Source: an uncultured Lachnospiraceae bacterium
Lineage (GTDB): Bacteria > Bacillota > Clostridia > Lachnospirales > Lachnospiraceae
Reading direction: 5' to 3'
DNA: 64,000 bases
NCBI GenBank assembly: GCA_910585635.1
Contig: CAJUFE010000010.1
Location: forward strand, 4,316 to 68,315
A program made the translations under genes and the position numbers. This document shows, one piece after another, positions 31,977 through 40,847 of this stretch. The notes under the pieces were generated by a model. That model was not told the DNA's origin, ran no database searches, and saw nothing but the letters and a program-made list of their open reading frames with translations. Each line of letters opens with the position of its first letter. Positions within the stretch are counted from its first letter, which is position 1.

Positions 31977-33809
31977 TCACCTCTCATCTTCTTTCTTTCC
32001 AGAATAAATCTCTGCCTTCTGCTGATAATATCCCAGTGCAAACTCCGTCTGCTGCATCATGGTAAGCACAGTAGGGATATCACGTTCCCCTATACTCTGG
32101 TAAATTTCTGTCAAGATTTTCTCGTAATAAACGGCCAACCCCCGTTCCAGCTTTGCCAGATGGTACTGCGAAAGTTGGGATAATTTCCCGATCACCAAGC
32201 CAGGGCCTGCCATAGCCGCGGCGTAATACCGTTCGGCGATCCCCACATTTACCTCCGGCATTGCTTTCTCCTGGATCACAGAGTAGACAGCCATCAAACG
32301 TCCGCACAAGTATGCGGTGCTGCGGTTCTGCCGGTTAAGCTCTTCTTTCATGATCTCTTCCTCTCCTTCCTTCCTCTGTTTTCTCCTGATCCAGGCTTTC
32401 AGTAACTGATAAGCCAATGTCTCCTGCCCGGTGGGTTTACGGACATCCTTTTCCTGTACATTGTTTCCTTTCTCTGCATCTCCATCTTCCCCGTCCCCTC
32501 GCCTTTTGTCCTTATCTGCCAGAGAATAAGCCCTGAGCCATTGCAGGACACGGTAAGCCGCCTCATCCGGTAGAGGGCTTCCATGGATCGCTGCATAAGC
32601 CACACGCTGAGCGAGGTTTGATAATTCATGATCCATCCTTTCCCATATCCTGCTCCCTCCGCCGGGCTTCAGCATGCGTAAACATAATGCCTTTAGCTTT
32701 GGCGTCCGCGTCATTCCCTGCCCTCCGGGCAGGATCAGCCGTAAATCCTCAAACCATAAGCAGACATTCTCGTACAGTTCCTCATAGCTTCCCTCATGCC
32801 AGCCCCGCACCATCATCCTTCCGCCTGCGCCGGACAAAGGCATCATATAATACATCACATCCGGTTTTCCGGCCAATTTTCCTTCCCGAATAGCCTGGAC
32901 CAATGCCTGTGCGGCCGCAAATGCCTCCCTCTCTTTTTCTTCATCTGAAGTTTCTTCCTCTTCCCCTTCCACCATACCTCCGCCAAACAGCATGGAAAGC
33001 ATGTCCTCCTGCTTTTCCACCTGCTTGGAATACCAGTGGATCATTTTAGCGCCCGCCAGAACATCCGCTTTCTGGATCAGTTTACCCAAAGCGGCATTCA
33101 CGGCTGTCATTGCTGTCTCGGACACCACTGCGTTTGCACTTTGCTTTAATCCGTAGGACCGAAAGGCATCTTTATCAAAGCATAAAAATGCATCTCCCGA
33201 TGTATGCCCACCAACTCTCTTCAATCCTGACACTTTTGGAACCGTAGCCATCGGCTGGGACAATTCCCCGGTGATCAGACATCTCTCTTCCTTTCCCTTG
33301 GATGCCGTCTGTATTTTCTTCCTGAACTGATCCCAATACTCGTAATAACGCTCGCTTCGTTCCAGATATTGGCCATCTACTGCGAATCCGACCGGATCCG
33401 CAGGCTTTAATCTCTTATCTGCCAGGACACTGCGCATTTCTTCCAATATCCCGGGATCACGAAGCGCATTTGCCACAATCCCGAACAAAGGCTCCGCATT
33501 TCTGCCCTCTTCAAAAAAAGAAAGAAAAAAATCATGCTTCACAGGTACATTCTTATCTTTCTTCTCATCATTTACAATGCAAAGCACGATCCCTGCTTTT
33601 TCGATCAACGGATTACAATATCTTGTACCGTTTGCCGCTGTTCCCGCGTCCGGTGCGTTCACTGGCTCCGCATCCTTTTCCCTGACTTCCAGATCCAGGA
33701 ATTGCCCCACCGCAGACAGATGAAAATATCCCTTGGGGCGTTTGGGTTTAAAGCCGGGACGGGCGGCAAGCTTATGCTCAACCGCATACCGATATAATTC
33801 CTCAAGCAT
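31977..33809 (-). CDS. cas8c: Cascade large subunit Cas8c (Csd1)
   Basis: 610 aa large subunit of the I-C effector, responsible for PAM recognition and start of R-loop formation. The N-terminus MLEELYRYAVEHKLAARPGF and the segments YFHLSAVGQFLDLEV and CLITGELSQPMATVPKVSGL are characteristic of Csd1, the last being a zinc-finger-like region in some members. In I-C systems an internal start in this gene can also give the small subunit Cas11; a candidate would be a Met in the last 120 codons, but I cannot confirm one. It overlaps cas5c by 8 nt. Confidence 0.95.
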   Translation of the reverse strand: MLEELYRYAVEHKLAARPGFKPKRPKGYFHLSAVGQFLDLEVREKDAEPVNAPDAGTAANGTRYCNPLIEKAGIVLCIVNDEKKDKNVPVKHDFFLSFFEEGRNAEPLFGIVANALRDPGILEEMRSVLADKRLKPADPVGFAVDGQYLERSERYYEYWDQFRKKIQTASKGKEERCLITGELSQPMATVPKVSGLKRVGGHTSGDAFLCFDKDAFRSYGLKQSANAVVSETAMTAVNAALGKLIQKADVLAGAKMIHWYSKQVEKQEDMLSMLFGGGMVEGEEEETSDEEKEREAFAAAQALVQAIREGKLAGKPDVMYYMMPLSGAGGRMMVRGWHEGSYEELYENVCLWFEDLRLILPGGQGMTRTPKLKALCLRMLKPGGGSRIWERMDHELSNLAQRVAYAAIHGSPLPDEAAYRVLQWLRAYSLADKDKRRGDGEDGDAEKGNNVQEKDVRKPTGQETLAYQLLKAWIRRKQRKEGEEEIMKEELNRQNRSTAYLCGRLMAVYSVIQEKAMPEVNVGIAERYYAAAMAGPGLVIGKLSQLSQYHLAKLERGLAVYYEKILTEIYQSIGERDIPTVLTMMQQTEFALGYYQQKAEIYSGKKEDER

Positions 33810-34494
33810 ATCCTCCTGGCTCCTTTCCCCCTTTCAGGACTTCTGGTGAATCATAAGGCGGAACTTCCAGAACGCCTCGATCCAAATGCCCATGGAAAAG
33901 TGAGATCTCAGGCTCTGTCTGTTTTGTAACGCCCCACTTGTGGAGATTAAATACATCATACACCATTAACCCCAGATCCATCGTGACATCAATGGGTTTT
34001 CCTGCGCCGGAGGCCCACTCGAAGTAGGCCGGGAATTCCCGTGTCCCCATACATGGCTGCATAAATGCCTGGCCCCGTTTTACCCTTCGCTCAAACTGAT
34101 CCATTAGATTTCCCGGTGCATGACCATAAGTAGCCCTGGGTACAATTTCTGCTGTGATCCGATAGCGGACGTCCTGCAGAACAACGGATTGCCGCTGTGT
34201 CCTGTCATCTTCTATGTTAATGCATGCTTTCAGGGCATTGGCCTGAGGGATCTTCATCATTTTACTTTTTACTTCATTCCGCTTAAATGATATGTAGCGA
34301 ATGGGCGACAACACTTCGATCCTACGGACCTGCCAGTAAAATTCCGGCGGTTTAGAATAAATGGAGGATAACAGCCCTCTGATCGCGCCGGGTGTGGGTA
34401 CTGCATATGTCAACCGTTCCACTTTACTTTCTGGCCGCGTCCAAAGGGCAAAATCTCCCCAGACTTCAATGGTTGCACTTGGATTCTTACTCAC
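33802..34494 (-). CDS. cas5: Cas5c (Cas5d) pre-crRNA endonuclease
   Basis: 230 aa. In subtype I-C this protein replaces Cas6 and cuts the repeat RNA, then stays on the crRNA 5' handle. The start SATIEVWGDFALWTRPESKVERLTYAVPTPGAIRGLLSSIY is a clear family signature, quoted in part as EVWGDFALWTRPE and VPTPGAIRGLLSSIY. Catalytic residues of Cas5d (Tyr, Lys, His) are likely in the YFEWASGAGKPIDVTMDLG and N-terminal segments; I did not assign them exactly. It starts 17 bp after cas3. Confidence 0.95.
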   Translation of the reverse strand: MSKNPSATIEVWGDFALWTRPESKVERLTYAVPTPGAIRGLLSSIYSKPPEFYWQVRRIEVLSPIRYISFKRNEVKSKMMKIPQANALKACINIEDDRTQRQSVVLQDVRYRITAEIVPRATYGHAPGNLMDQFERRVKRGQAFMQPCMGTREFPAYFEWASGAGKPIDVTMDLGLMVYDVFNLHKWGVTKQTEPEISLFHGHLDRGVLEVPPYDSPEVLKGGKEPGGYA

Positions 34495-34511
34495 ACTTCA
34501 CCTCCCCTTTC

Positions 34512-36734
34512 TCAGAAGATCCCGTCAAAAGCTTCCAAAGCTGCAAAATTTAGTCCCAATTTTCCATGATAGCACTCCGGATCCCCTAGAAGATACCAAT
34601 CAGTCTGCACCTCACTTTCTCTCCCATGTGTCCGGAAAAACAGCGGGATACAGCATTCTTTCACTTTATCTTCCGCAAAGGAAGAGATCGTCAACGGTCT
34701 GGCGCGCCTGATCAGATCCCGCGTGAGTCCTGTTTTCTCATATTCTTTCTGAAGAGAGCAAAACAGCTCCATTTCACCTTTCCAGGGGACGATCACCTGT
34801 ACGCCATTGGATCCGATCAGCTTATATGCTTCCTGCACTTTCTGATAATCCCTGTCCTCCAGAGCCTTTTTTAGCGTTTCTTTGTCCCCATCCCCATTAG
34901 AATACAGGATTTCGTAGTATTCCTCAATATGCTTCAGATCGGAGCAATCAATAGGATGCCGGGAGGCCAGTGTCTTTACACAGAGGGCCGCTTTTTGATA
35001 ATATACCTCGGGAGGGTACAAATGTTCCTCCTTTGGAAGAAAAACGATCATCTTGCCATCGTCACTGTCACCGTTTCGGTTACATCTACCTGCTGCCTGG
35101 ATGATAGATTCCAGAGGCGCCAATGCCCGATAAATTACAGGAAAGTCCAGATCGACACCTGCTTCAACACACTGAGTTGCCACCAGATAGCAGGACTTTT
35201 CTCCTACAAGCCGCTCCTTGATAACATCCAAAACTTCAGTTCGATGCGCTCCGCATAAGTCACTGGTCAGATAAAATAGGCTTTCTGCCTCAGCTTCTGA
35301 CAGGATTTCTTCCAGAATACGAAATAGCTTTTCCGCATGCGTCCGCAGATTGACGATCACACATCCCTGTTTATAAGAGACCAGCTCCTTCGCGATCTGT
35401 CTGTATGGGATCGGCTCCTCGATCCTCCAATCATATGTAACACGCCTTGTAGACTGAAAAAGCCTCTCCGGATCCGGCACAATTTCCGTTGGTTTCCATT
35501 GCAGACCTGGAAGATATTGAAAAGACGGCTGTGTAGCCGTAGAGAACACCACAGTGCAGCCATACTGACTACAGAGTAGATTTACCGTCTGGAGCGTAGC
35601 CTCCAGCAAATCCGGGGGCAGGGATTGGGCTTCGTCCAGAACGATCACGCTGTCTGCCAACTGATGCAGATGTCTGCAGCCTGTTGGCCTAGCAGAAAAC
35701 AGCGGCTCAAAAAAGCCCACATTTGTGGTGACGATACAGGGCGCGTCCCACCGTTGTGCCAAAAGCCTGGCGCTCTCGTCCAAAACTGCCGCGCTGTGGC
35801 TCTCCAACAGTTCCGGGAGGATCTTCCTATATTCCCGGACATTCTGCTCCATAATGGCAAGATAAGGGAGGATCAGAATGATCCGGCGCATCTGCCTGTG
35901 TTTTATACAGTGTTTTGCCGCAAATGCAAAAAGGCTCAAGGTCTTCCCTAGACCGGTAGGCGCCGTCAACGTGTACAGTCCCGGAGGTGATTCGGCGGCA
36001 CGCAGGCAATCCTCAAAAAGCTGGTCACGAAGTTCATTAAGCGATGGCGATGATGTAGAAAACTTTTGTTTTTCGATCCGTATCTGCAAAAGATGCTCCA
36101 AAGCATCTTCCGGATCCAGTGCCGGGCCGGTATGCGTTTCCAGGTACTCCGACTGGAAATGCTCTGCTGAAGCGGAGTAATCTGCATCTGCAAGCGCAGA
36201 AAGCCAAAAACGCGCTAACAGCATATGGGCGATCGGATCCTCTTCAACTGGAAGCGGTTTCGGGATTTTTATCTGTATAAGCTGAGGGTTTTCTGCCTGA
36301 AATGCATCTAAAGCCTCTTTCATTTCTGCCATACCAAACAACGAAAAAAGATTGCCTTCTTCGTCATACACGGATCCCGTTCCCTGCATCAATTCCTTCA
36401 GGCGCAAAATGCAGCTGTCATCCAGGTGGCTATGATGTGCGGCGATCACAGTGGCCAATAGCCTGGCGGTCTTTTTCTGCCCATAGAGAAAATACGCCAG
36501 AGCCGCTCCCGGATAAGCATGGTTTACATGCACCCGTTTTCCCTCCAGTACCTCCGCAAAGCGTTCACTTGCTTTCCCAAAATCATGCAGTCCACCCAGG
36601 ATCGCTCCTACTTCAGCATAACCGATCGGCTTTAAAAATTCACCACATAATCTGCCGGTACGCTGAACATGGTGTTCGAGAGTCTCCTTTTCCCCGGATG
36701 CATTTACGCTTCTTGCATAATAGCTTGCCTTCAT
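34512..36734 (-). CDS. cas3: CRISPR-associated helicase/nuclease Cas3 (HD plus DEAD)
   Basis: 740 aa interference nuclease-helicase. The N-terminal HD domain has LEHHVQRTG, the HD pair in LHDFGKASERF, and AAHHSHLDDS. The helicase part has Walker A TAPTGLGKTLS, motif II VLDEAQSLP, motif III FSTATQ and motif VI QAAGRCNRNG. It degrades DNA that Cascade has opened. It is the first gene of the operon, 17 bp before cas5c, and has a strong promoter 48 bp upstream. Length and motif order look intact, so the interference machinery appears complete. Confidence 0.96.
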   Translation of the reverse strand: MKASYYARSVNASGEKETLEHHVQRTGRLCGEFLKPIGYAEVGAILGGLHDFGKASERFAEVLEGKRVHVNHAYPGAALAYFLYGQKKTARLLATVIAAHHSHLDDSCILRLKELMQGTGSVYDEEGNLFSLFGMAEMKEALDAFQAENPQLIQIKIPKPLPVEEDPIAHMLLARFWLSALADADYSASAEHFQSEYLETHTGPALDPEDALEHLLQIRIEKQKFSTSSPSLNELRDQLFEDCLRAAESPPGLYTLTAPTGLGKTLSLFAFAAKHCIKHRQMRRIILILPYLAIMEQNVREYRKILPELLESHSAAVLDESARLLAQRWDAPCIVTTNVGFFEPLFSARPTGCRHLHQLADSVIVLDEAQSLPPDLLEATLQTVNLLCSQYGCTVVFSTATQPSFQYLPGLQWKPTEIVPDPERLFQSTRRVTYDWRIEEPIPYRQIAKELVSYKQGCVIVNLRTHAEKLFRILEEILSEAEAESLFYLTSDLCGAHRTEVLDVIKERLVGEKSCYLVATQCVEAGVDLDFPVIYRALAPLESIIQAAGRCNRNGDSDDGKMIVFLPKEEHLYPPEVYYQKAALCVKTLASRHPIDCSDLKHIEEYYEILYSNGDGDKETLKKALEDRDYQKVQEAYKLIGSNGVQVIVPWKGEMELFCSLQKEYEKTGLTRDLIRRARPLTISSFAEDKVKECCIPLFFRTHGRESEVQTDWYLLGDPECYHGKLGLNFAALEAFDGIF

Positions 36735-37084
36735 TGAACGTCCTCTCTGTTGTTATTGTAAAATTTTTTTCTACTGGAGATATTATAATATATCAAGGGA
36801 AAAATTGTCAAACATTTTATATAGAAAATGTTATAGCGAATTTTACAATATGTGTTTATTTTGCACAAAGCAATATGCTGATACCGATATTTTTTCCTAA
36901 TTAATCATAACTTTAGGCGCTTTCTTGATGAAGCACCTTTTTGCTTTCACTTTTCAGAGATTTTTGACTTCTGACACTCGTTTTTTTTTATCTACGCAAC
37001 CCCTCTTAACGTGGGGAAACTTCTGATCGATCTGTTAAAAGTAACCGCGGCATCTCTAAAACGATCTCAAATGATAAGATATCC
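36735..37084. other. AT-rich divergent intergenic region
   Basis: 350 bp between cas3 (minus) and the DeoR-type gene (plus). It holds the cas promoter at 36782-36811. The remainder (36830-37080) is AT-rich with homopolymer T runs; I see no gene. Confidence 0.6.
36782..36811 (-). promoter_or_regulatory. Promoter of the cas operon
   Basis: On the minus strand, a perfect -35 TTGACA (36811-36806), an 18-bp spacer, and a perfect -10 TATAAT (36787-36782) lie about 48 bp before cas3. No second promoter is evident inside the operon. Confidence 0.88.
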
Positions 37085-37113
37085 TTGGAAAGTGATCCGA
37101 AATATGGTATGAT
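37085..37113 (+). promoter_or_regulatory. Promoter of the DeoR-type regulator
   Basis: -35 TTGGAA (37085-37090), 17-bp spacer, -10 TATGAT (37108-37113), 24 bp before the start codon. Confidence 0.75.
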
Positions 37114-37137
37114 CCATAAAGAAGGGAGGTCCAGCCT

Positions 37138-37905
37138 ATGTTCGCAGAGGAGAGGCAGGAGCAGATCGTCCGCCTTGTGGAGCAGAAGGGGTCGGTCCGC
37201 GTCAAGGAGCTGAGTGAGCAGTTCCAGGTGACAGAGGATTGTATCCGAAAGGATCTGACGTTGCTGGAAAAGCGCGGGCTGTTGAAGAAGTCCTACGGAG
37301 GCGCGATAAAGCGCAGGGTCAATACCCATGATCTCCATGTTTCCCAGCGCCGGGATAAGAATATTGAGGCCAAGCAGAAGATCGCGGCCAGGGCCATGGA
37401 GCTGATCAAGGATGGGGATATGGTCTTTTTAGATATCTCCACTGCCAGTCTGGAGCTGGCTAAGCTCCTGGTCCGGTCAAACATGGATATCACGGTTGTC
37501 TCGAATATGATCGATATCATGCTGGAGTTCATGACGCCCACTAATGTGCGTTTTATCTTTATCGGCGGCTGCTTCAGCAGGGGACGGGATGGCTTTGTGG
37601 GCAGCTATACAGATAGGCGGATCGGGGAATTCCGGTTCGACCTGGCTTTTTTGGGCAATGTAGGGGTGGATCTGTATGACAACAGTGTGTTCACCTACAT
37701 GGTCAGTGATGGACTGACGAAAAATGCCGTCCTGGAAGTGAGCAAGCGTTCCTATATGCTGCTGGAGACCAGGAAATTTGGCATGGATGGCACCTACCGG
37801 TACGCTACGGTGGATCGGTTCACCGGGGCTGTGATGGAGCAGGCGCCGCCGGAGGAGCTGGAGGAGAAGCGGAGAGAATATCCGATCGAGTGGCTCTGGA
37901 GCTGA
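37138..37905 (+). CDS. DeoR-family sugar-phosphate-responsive regulator
   Basis: 255 aa. The N-terminal helix-turn-helix (about 5-58) reads RQEQIVRLVEQKGSVRVKEL (in part), then TEDCIRKDLTLLEKRGLLKKSYGGA split by the recognition helix. The C-terminal DeoR sensor domain (about 75-235) contains DMVFLDISTASLELAKLL, IGGCF and FLGNVGVDL, and in this family binds phosphorylated sugars. AAGGGAGG precedes the ATG. The gene lies 513 bp before the glycyl-radical-enzyme operon on the same strand but is separated by a terminator, so I infer that it regulates that operon in trans. Confidence 0.92.
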   Translation: MFAEERQEQIVRLVEQKGSVRVKELSEQFQVTEDCIRKDLTLLEKRGLLKKSYGGAIKRRVNTHDLHVSQRRDKNIEAKQKIAARAMELIKDGDMVFLDISTASLELAKLLVRSNMDITVVSNMIDIMLEFMTPTNVRFIFIGGCFSRGRDGFVGSYTDRRIGEFRFDLAFLGNVGVDLYDNSVFTYMVSDGLTKNAVLEVSKRSYMLLETRKFGMDGTYRYATVDRFTGAVMEQAPPEELEEKRREYPIEWLWS

Positions 37906-37924
37906 CAGGACCGAAATATGATAC

Positions 37925-37974
37925 ATGAAAAAGACTGCCTGGGATCGCAGAAGATCTCAGACGGTCTTTTTTTG
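37925..37974 (+). terminator. Terminator after the DeoR-type gene
   Basis: AAAAAGACTGCCTGGGATC pairs imperfectly with GATCTCAGACGGTCTTTTTTT, given as arms around the loop GCAGAA. A run of seven T follows. Confidence 0.88.
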
Positions 37975-38097
37975 CGCCACACCATGGCCCTGTCCTGCTG
38001 TGCAGGCATGTCCCCTGCGCCGGAAGGAGTAAAAGAAAAGGCGGGCACGGATCACAGGGGAGCAGAGATGGCGGAAAAGAACGAGATATCGGGGCGG

Positions 38098-38182
38098 AAC
38101 GGCAAGGGCGGAGGAACGGCAGGAGTGGAGGGGAGGCAAGGGCGGAGGAACGGCAAGGGCGGAGGAACGGCAAGGGCGGATG
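38098..38182. repeat. Five tandem copies of a 17-bp repeat
   Basis: Units at 38098, 38115, 38132, 38149 and 38166, consensus AACGGCAAGGGCGGAGG. The second and third are diverged. The block lies between the DeoR terminator and the A/T-rich promoter of the glycyl-radical operon. Confidence 0.93.
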
Positions 38183-38272
38183 GGAGGCATAGCGGATGGA
38201 AGGATAGGAATATGAAATGATAATAATAAATAGTAATTAATAATAAAAACAATAAAAATATATAAAAGACAA

Positions 38273-38301
38273 TTGACAAGTGATCATGACTATGTTATAT
38301 T
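38273..38301 (+). promoter_or_regulatory. Promoter of the glycyl-radical-enzyme operon
   Basis: A perfect -35 TTGACA (38273-38278), 17-bp spacer, and -10 TATATT (38296-38301). A 40-bp A-rich tract with AACAATAA/AAACAATAA motifs follows at 38306-38350 and could include the operator of the DeoR-type regulator (inference). Confidence 0.82.
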
Positions 38302-38418
38302 ATGAGCACAAACAATAACAAAAGATAAAAATAAATAAAAAACAATAAGAGAAGGCGGTAAATGATGGCACTAGATGACGGGACAGTTGACAGAGAGGGC
38401 AGCGAAAGGAGGAGAGGG

Positions 38419-40773
38419 ATGGAGCAACTGGTAATGACAGAACGGATCGGCATCCTGAAGGAGCGGATGCTGGCCAGCCCGCGCTATGCGTCGATCGAGC
38501 AGGCGAAGATCATCACCGAGACCTATAAGGCCAATGAGGATAAGCCGCGGATCATCCAGCGGGCCTTGTCCTTAAAAGCGGCTTTAGAGCAGATGGAGAT
38601 CGCGGTGGAGCCGGAGGAGCTGATCGTGGGCAACCGCACTGCCGGAGTGCGCTATGGGGTGGTCTTCCCGGAGAGCGGCAGTTCCTGGGTGGACCGGGAG
38701 TTTGAGACACTCCCCACCAGACCCCAGGACCGATTCCAGGTGCGTAAGGAGGATATCCGCTATTTCCGTGAGGTGATCCGCCCCTACTGGGAAGGAAAGT
38801 CCTTGGAGGATGTGCTGCGCAGCCGCTACGGCAAGGAGATCGACCAGATCGCCAAGGTGGTCAAGATCAACCAAAAGGATCATGCCCAGGGGCATATCTG
38901 CCCCAACTGCAGAGAATGGCTGGCGAAAGGTCCGGCCGGTCTCGAGAAGGAAGCGCGGGAGCGGATGCAGGCGGCATCCGGAGAGAAGAGGGCATTTTAT
39001 GAAAGCATAGTGCTGGTGATGGAAGGAGCCAGGGCGTTCATGTGCCGGTACAGCCGGCGCATGGCGGAGCTGGCGGCAGAGGAAAAGGAGGAGACAAGGC
39101 GCAGGGAGATGGAGACCGTGGCGGCGAACTGCAAAAATATCGCAGAGCGCCCGCCCCAGACCTTCCACGAGGCGGTGCAGTCGATCTGGTTCCTCTTCGT
39201 CATCCTCCACATGGAGTCCAATGCCTCCTCCTTCTCCCCGGGGCGCATGGATAGGTCCCTCCAGGACTTTTACCAGGCGGACGTAGCGGCGGGGAGGCTG
39301 GATGCCCAGGGCGCCCTGGAGATCCTGGAGTGCCTGTGGCTGAAGTTCAACCAGATCGTCTATATGCGCAATGCGGGCAGCGCCAAGTTCTTCGCGGGCT
39401 TCCCCATCGGCTTTAACATCGCGGTGGGCGGGCAGGACGAGGCCGGGAATGACTTTGTGGATGAGCTGTCCTTCCTGTTCTTAAAGGCCCAGGAGCACCT
39501 GGGACTCCCCCAGCCGAACCTTTCCGTACGCATCCATGAGAACACCGGCGATGATCTGCTCAAGGCGGCCATCCGGGTGGTGGCAAAGGGCAGCGGCATG
39601 CCCCAGTTCTTTAATGATAAGGCGGTCATCCCCTCCATGATCGGGCTGGGGATCGACGAGAAGGATGCCAGGGACTATGCGATCGTGGGCTGTGTGGAGC
39701 TGACCACCCAGGGAGATAACCTAGGCTGGAGCGATGCCGCCATGTTCAACCTGAACAAGGTGCTGGAGCTGACCATGAACGGAGGCAGATGTCTGCTGAC
39801 CGGGGAAAAGCTGGCGCCGGACTACGGCAGCCTGGAGACCTATCAGTCCTTTGAGGAGCTGGAGGCGGCCTTCGCCCGCCATCTCACGGACTATATCAAA
39901 AAGATGGTGCAGGCCTGTGAGGAGGTGGAGAAGGTCCACATCGAACTGCTGCCCACCCCCTTCCTGTCCGCGGTCATCGATGACTGCATGGAAAAGGGCG
40001 TGGATGTGACCGCGGGCGGGGCCCATTATGCCCTGTCCGGCATCCAGATGATCCAGGTGGCGAACCTGGCGGACAGCCTGGCTGCCATAAAGCAGCTGGT
40101 CTTTGAGGAGGAGAAGGTCGACGGCGCAAGGCTGTTAAAGGCTCTCCGGCAGGACTTTAAGGGGGAAGAGATCCTGCGGGCCAGACTGCTCAATAAGGTC
40201 CCTAAGTATGGGAACGACGTGGACTGGGTGGACGGACTGGGGGCAAAATGGGCCGGCTATTTCAGAGAACAGCTGGCTGGCTATGTCAATCACCGGGGCG
40301 GGCGTTATCACACCGGCATGTATACCGTCTCCGCCCATGTCCCCATGGGGGAAAATGTGGGCGCTTCGCCGGACGGACGGCATGCCGGACAGCCTCTGGC
40401 AGACGGGGGCATGTCCCCGGTCTATGGCCGGGATATCACCGGACCCACCGCCGTGCTGCGGTCCGTCGCCAAGCTGGATAAGAGCCTGACCACCAATGGA
40501 GGGCTGTTGAACATGAAGTTCCTTCCGGAGTTCTTTAGCACAGAGGAGGGGATCGACAAGTTCGCCCGGTTCCTGCGGACCTTTGTGGATCTGGAGATCC
40601 CCCACATCCAGTTCAATGTGGTGCGCCGGGAGGACCTGCTGGCGGCCAAGGCCGACCCGGAGCGCTACCGCAGCCTGACGGTCCGTGTGGCCGGCTATAC
40701 GGCTTACTTTACGGAGCTGGCCGGGGAGCTGCAGGATGAGATCATCGCCAGGACCAGCTACGGGGATATCTGA
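38419..40773 (+). CDS. Glycyl radical enzyme of the PflD/YbiW type
   Basis: 784 aa from ATG 38419, which has AAAGGAGGAGAGGG in front; an ATG at 38362 would add 19 residues with no family resemblance. The active-site Cys425 lies in IVGCVELTT with Glu427 two residues on, the GCVE pattern of dehydratase-like and C-O lyase-like members rather than true pyruvate formate-lyase (CC). The glycyl radical site is VRVAGYTAYF, Gly about 759. The operon (this gene, its activase, an FSA-type aldolase) has the same gene set as E. coli ybiW-ybiY-fsaA. As I recall, YbiW and PflD have been reported to open anhydrohexitol 6-phosphates to 1-deoxyfructose 6-phosphate, which FSA cleaves. That substrate here is inference; other eliminations are possible. 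Confidence 0.9.
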   Translation: MEQLVMTERIGILKERMLASPRYASIEQAKIITETYKANEDKPRIIQRALSLKAALEQMEIAVEPEELIVGNRTAGVRYGVVFPESGSSWVDREFETLPTRPQDRFQVRKEDIRYFREVIRPYWEGKSLEDVLRSRYGKEIDQIAKVVKINQKDHAQGHICPNCREWLAKGPAGLEKEARERMQAASGEKRAFYESIVLVMEGARAFMCRYSRRMAELAAEEKEETRRREMETVAANCKNIAERPPQTFHEAVQSIWFLFVILHMESNASSFSPGRMDRSLQDFYQADVAAGRLDAQGALEILECLWLKFNQIVYMRNAGSAKFFAGFPIGFNIAVGGQDEAGNDFVDELSFLFLKAQEHLGLPQPNLSVRIHENTGDDLLKAAIRVVAKGSGMPQFFNDKAVIPSMIGLGIDEKDARDYAIVGCVELTTQGDNLGWSDAAMFNLNKVLELTMNGGRCLLTGEKLAPDYGSLETYQSFEELEAAFARHLTDYIKKMVQACEEVEKVHIELLPTPFLSAVIDDCMEKGVDVTAGGAHYALSGIQMIQVANLADSLAAIKQLVFEEEKVDGARLLKALRQDFKGEEILRARLLNKVPKYGNDVDWVDGLGAKWAGYFREQLAGYVNHRGGRYHTGMYTVSAHVPMGENVGASPDGRHAGQPLADGGMSPVYGRDITGPTAVLRSVAKLDKSLTTNGGLLNMKFLPEFFSTEEGIDKFARFLRTFVDLEIPHIQFNVVRREDLLAAKADPERYRSLTVRVAGYTAYFTELAGELQDEIIARTSYGDI

Positions 40774-40847
40774 CGGCGGGTCATGACTATGTGGGAGGGG
40801 AGCTGCCGCAAGATCCAGCGCATATGAGAGAAGGGAGAGGTGAGGCC

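Noticed and set aside
36302..36904. 200-codon open frame opposite the start of cas3
   Set aside because: It lies antisense to the Cas3 HD domain and its promoter, lacks a ribosome site, and resembles nothing.
38419..40773. Pyruvate formate-lyase
   Set aside because: The active site has a single Cys followed by Val-Glu (GCVE) and not the adjacent Cys-Cys of PFL.
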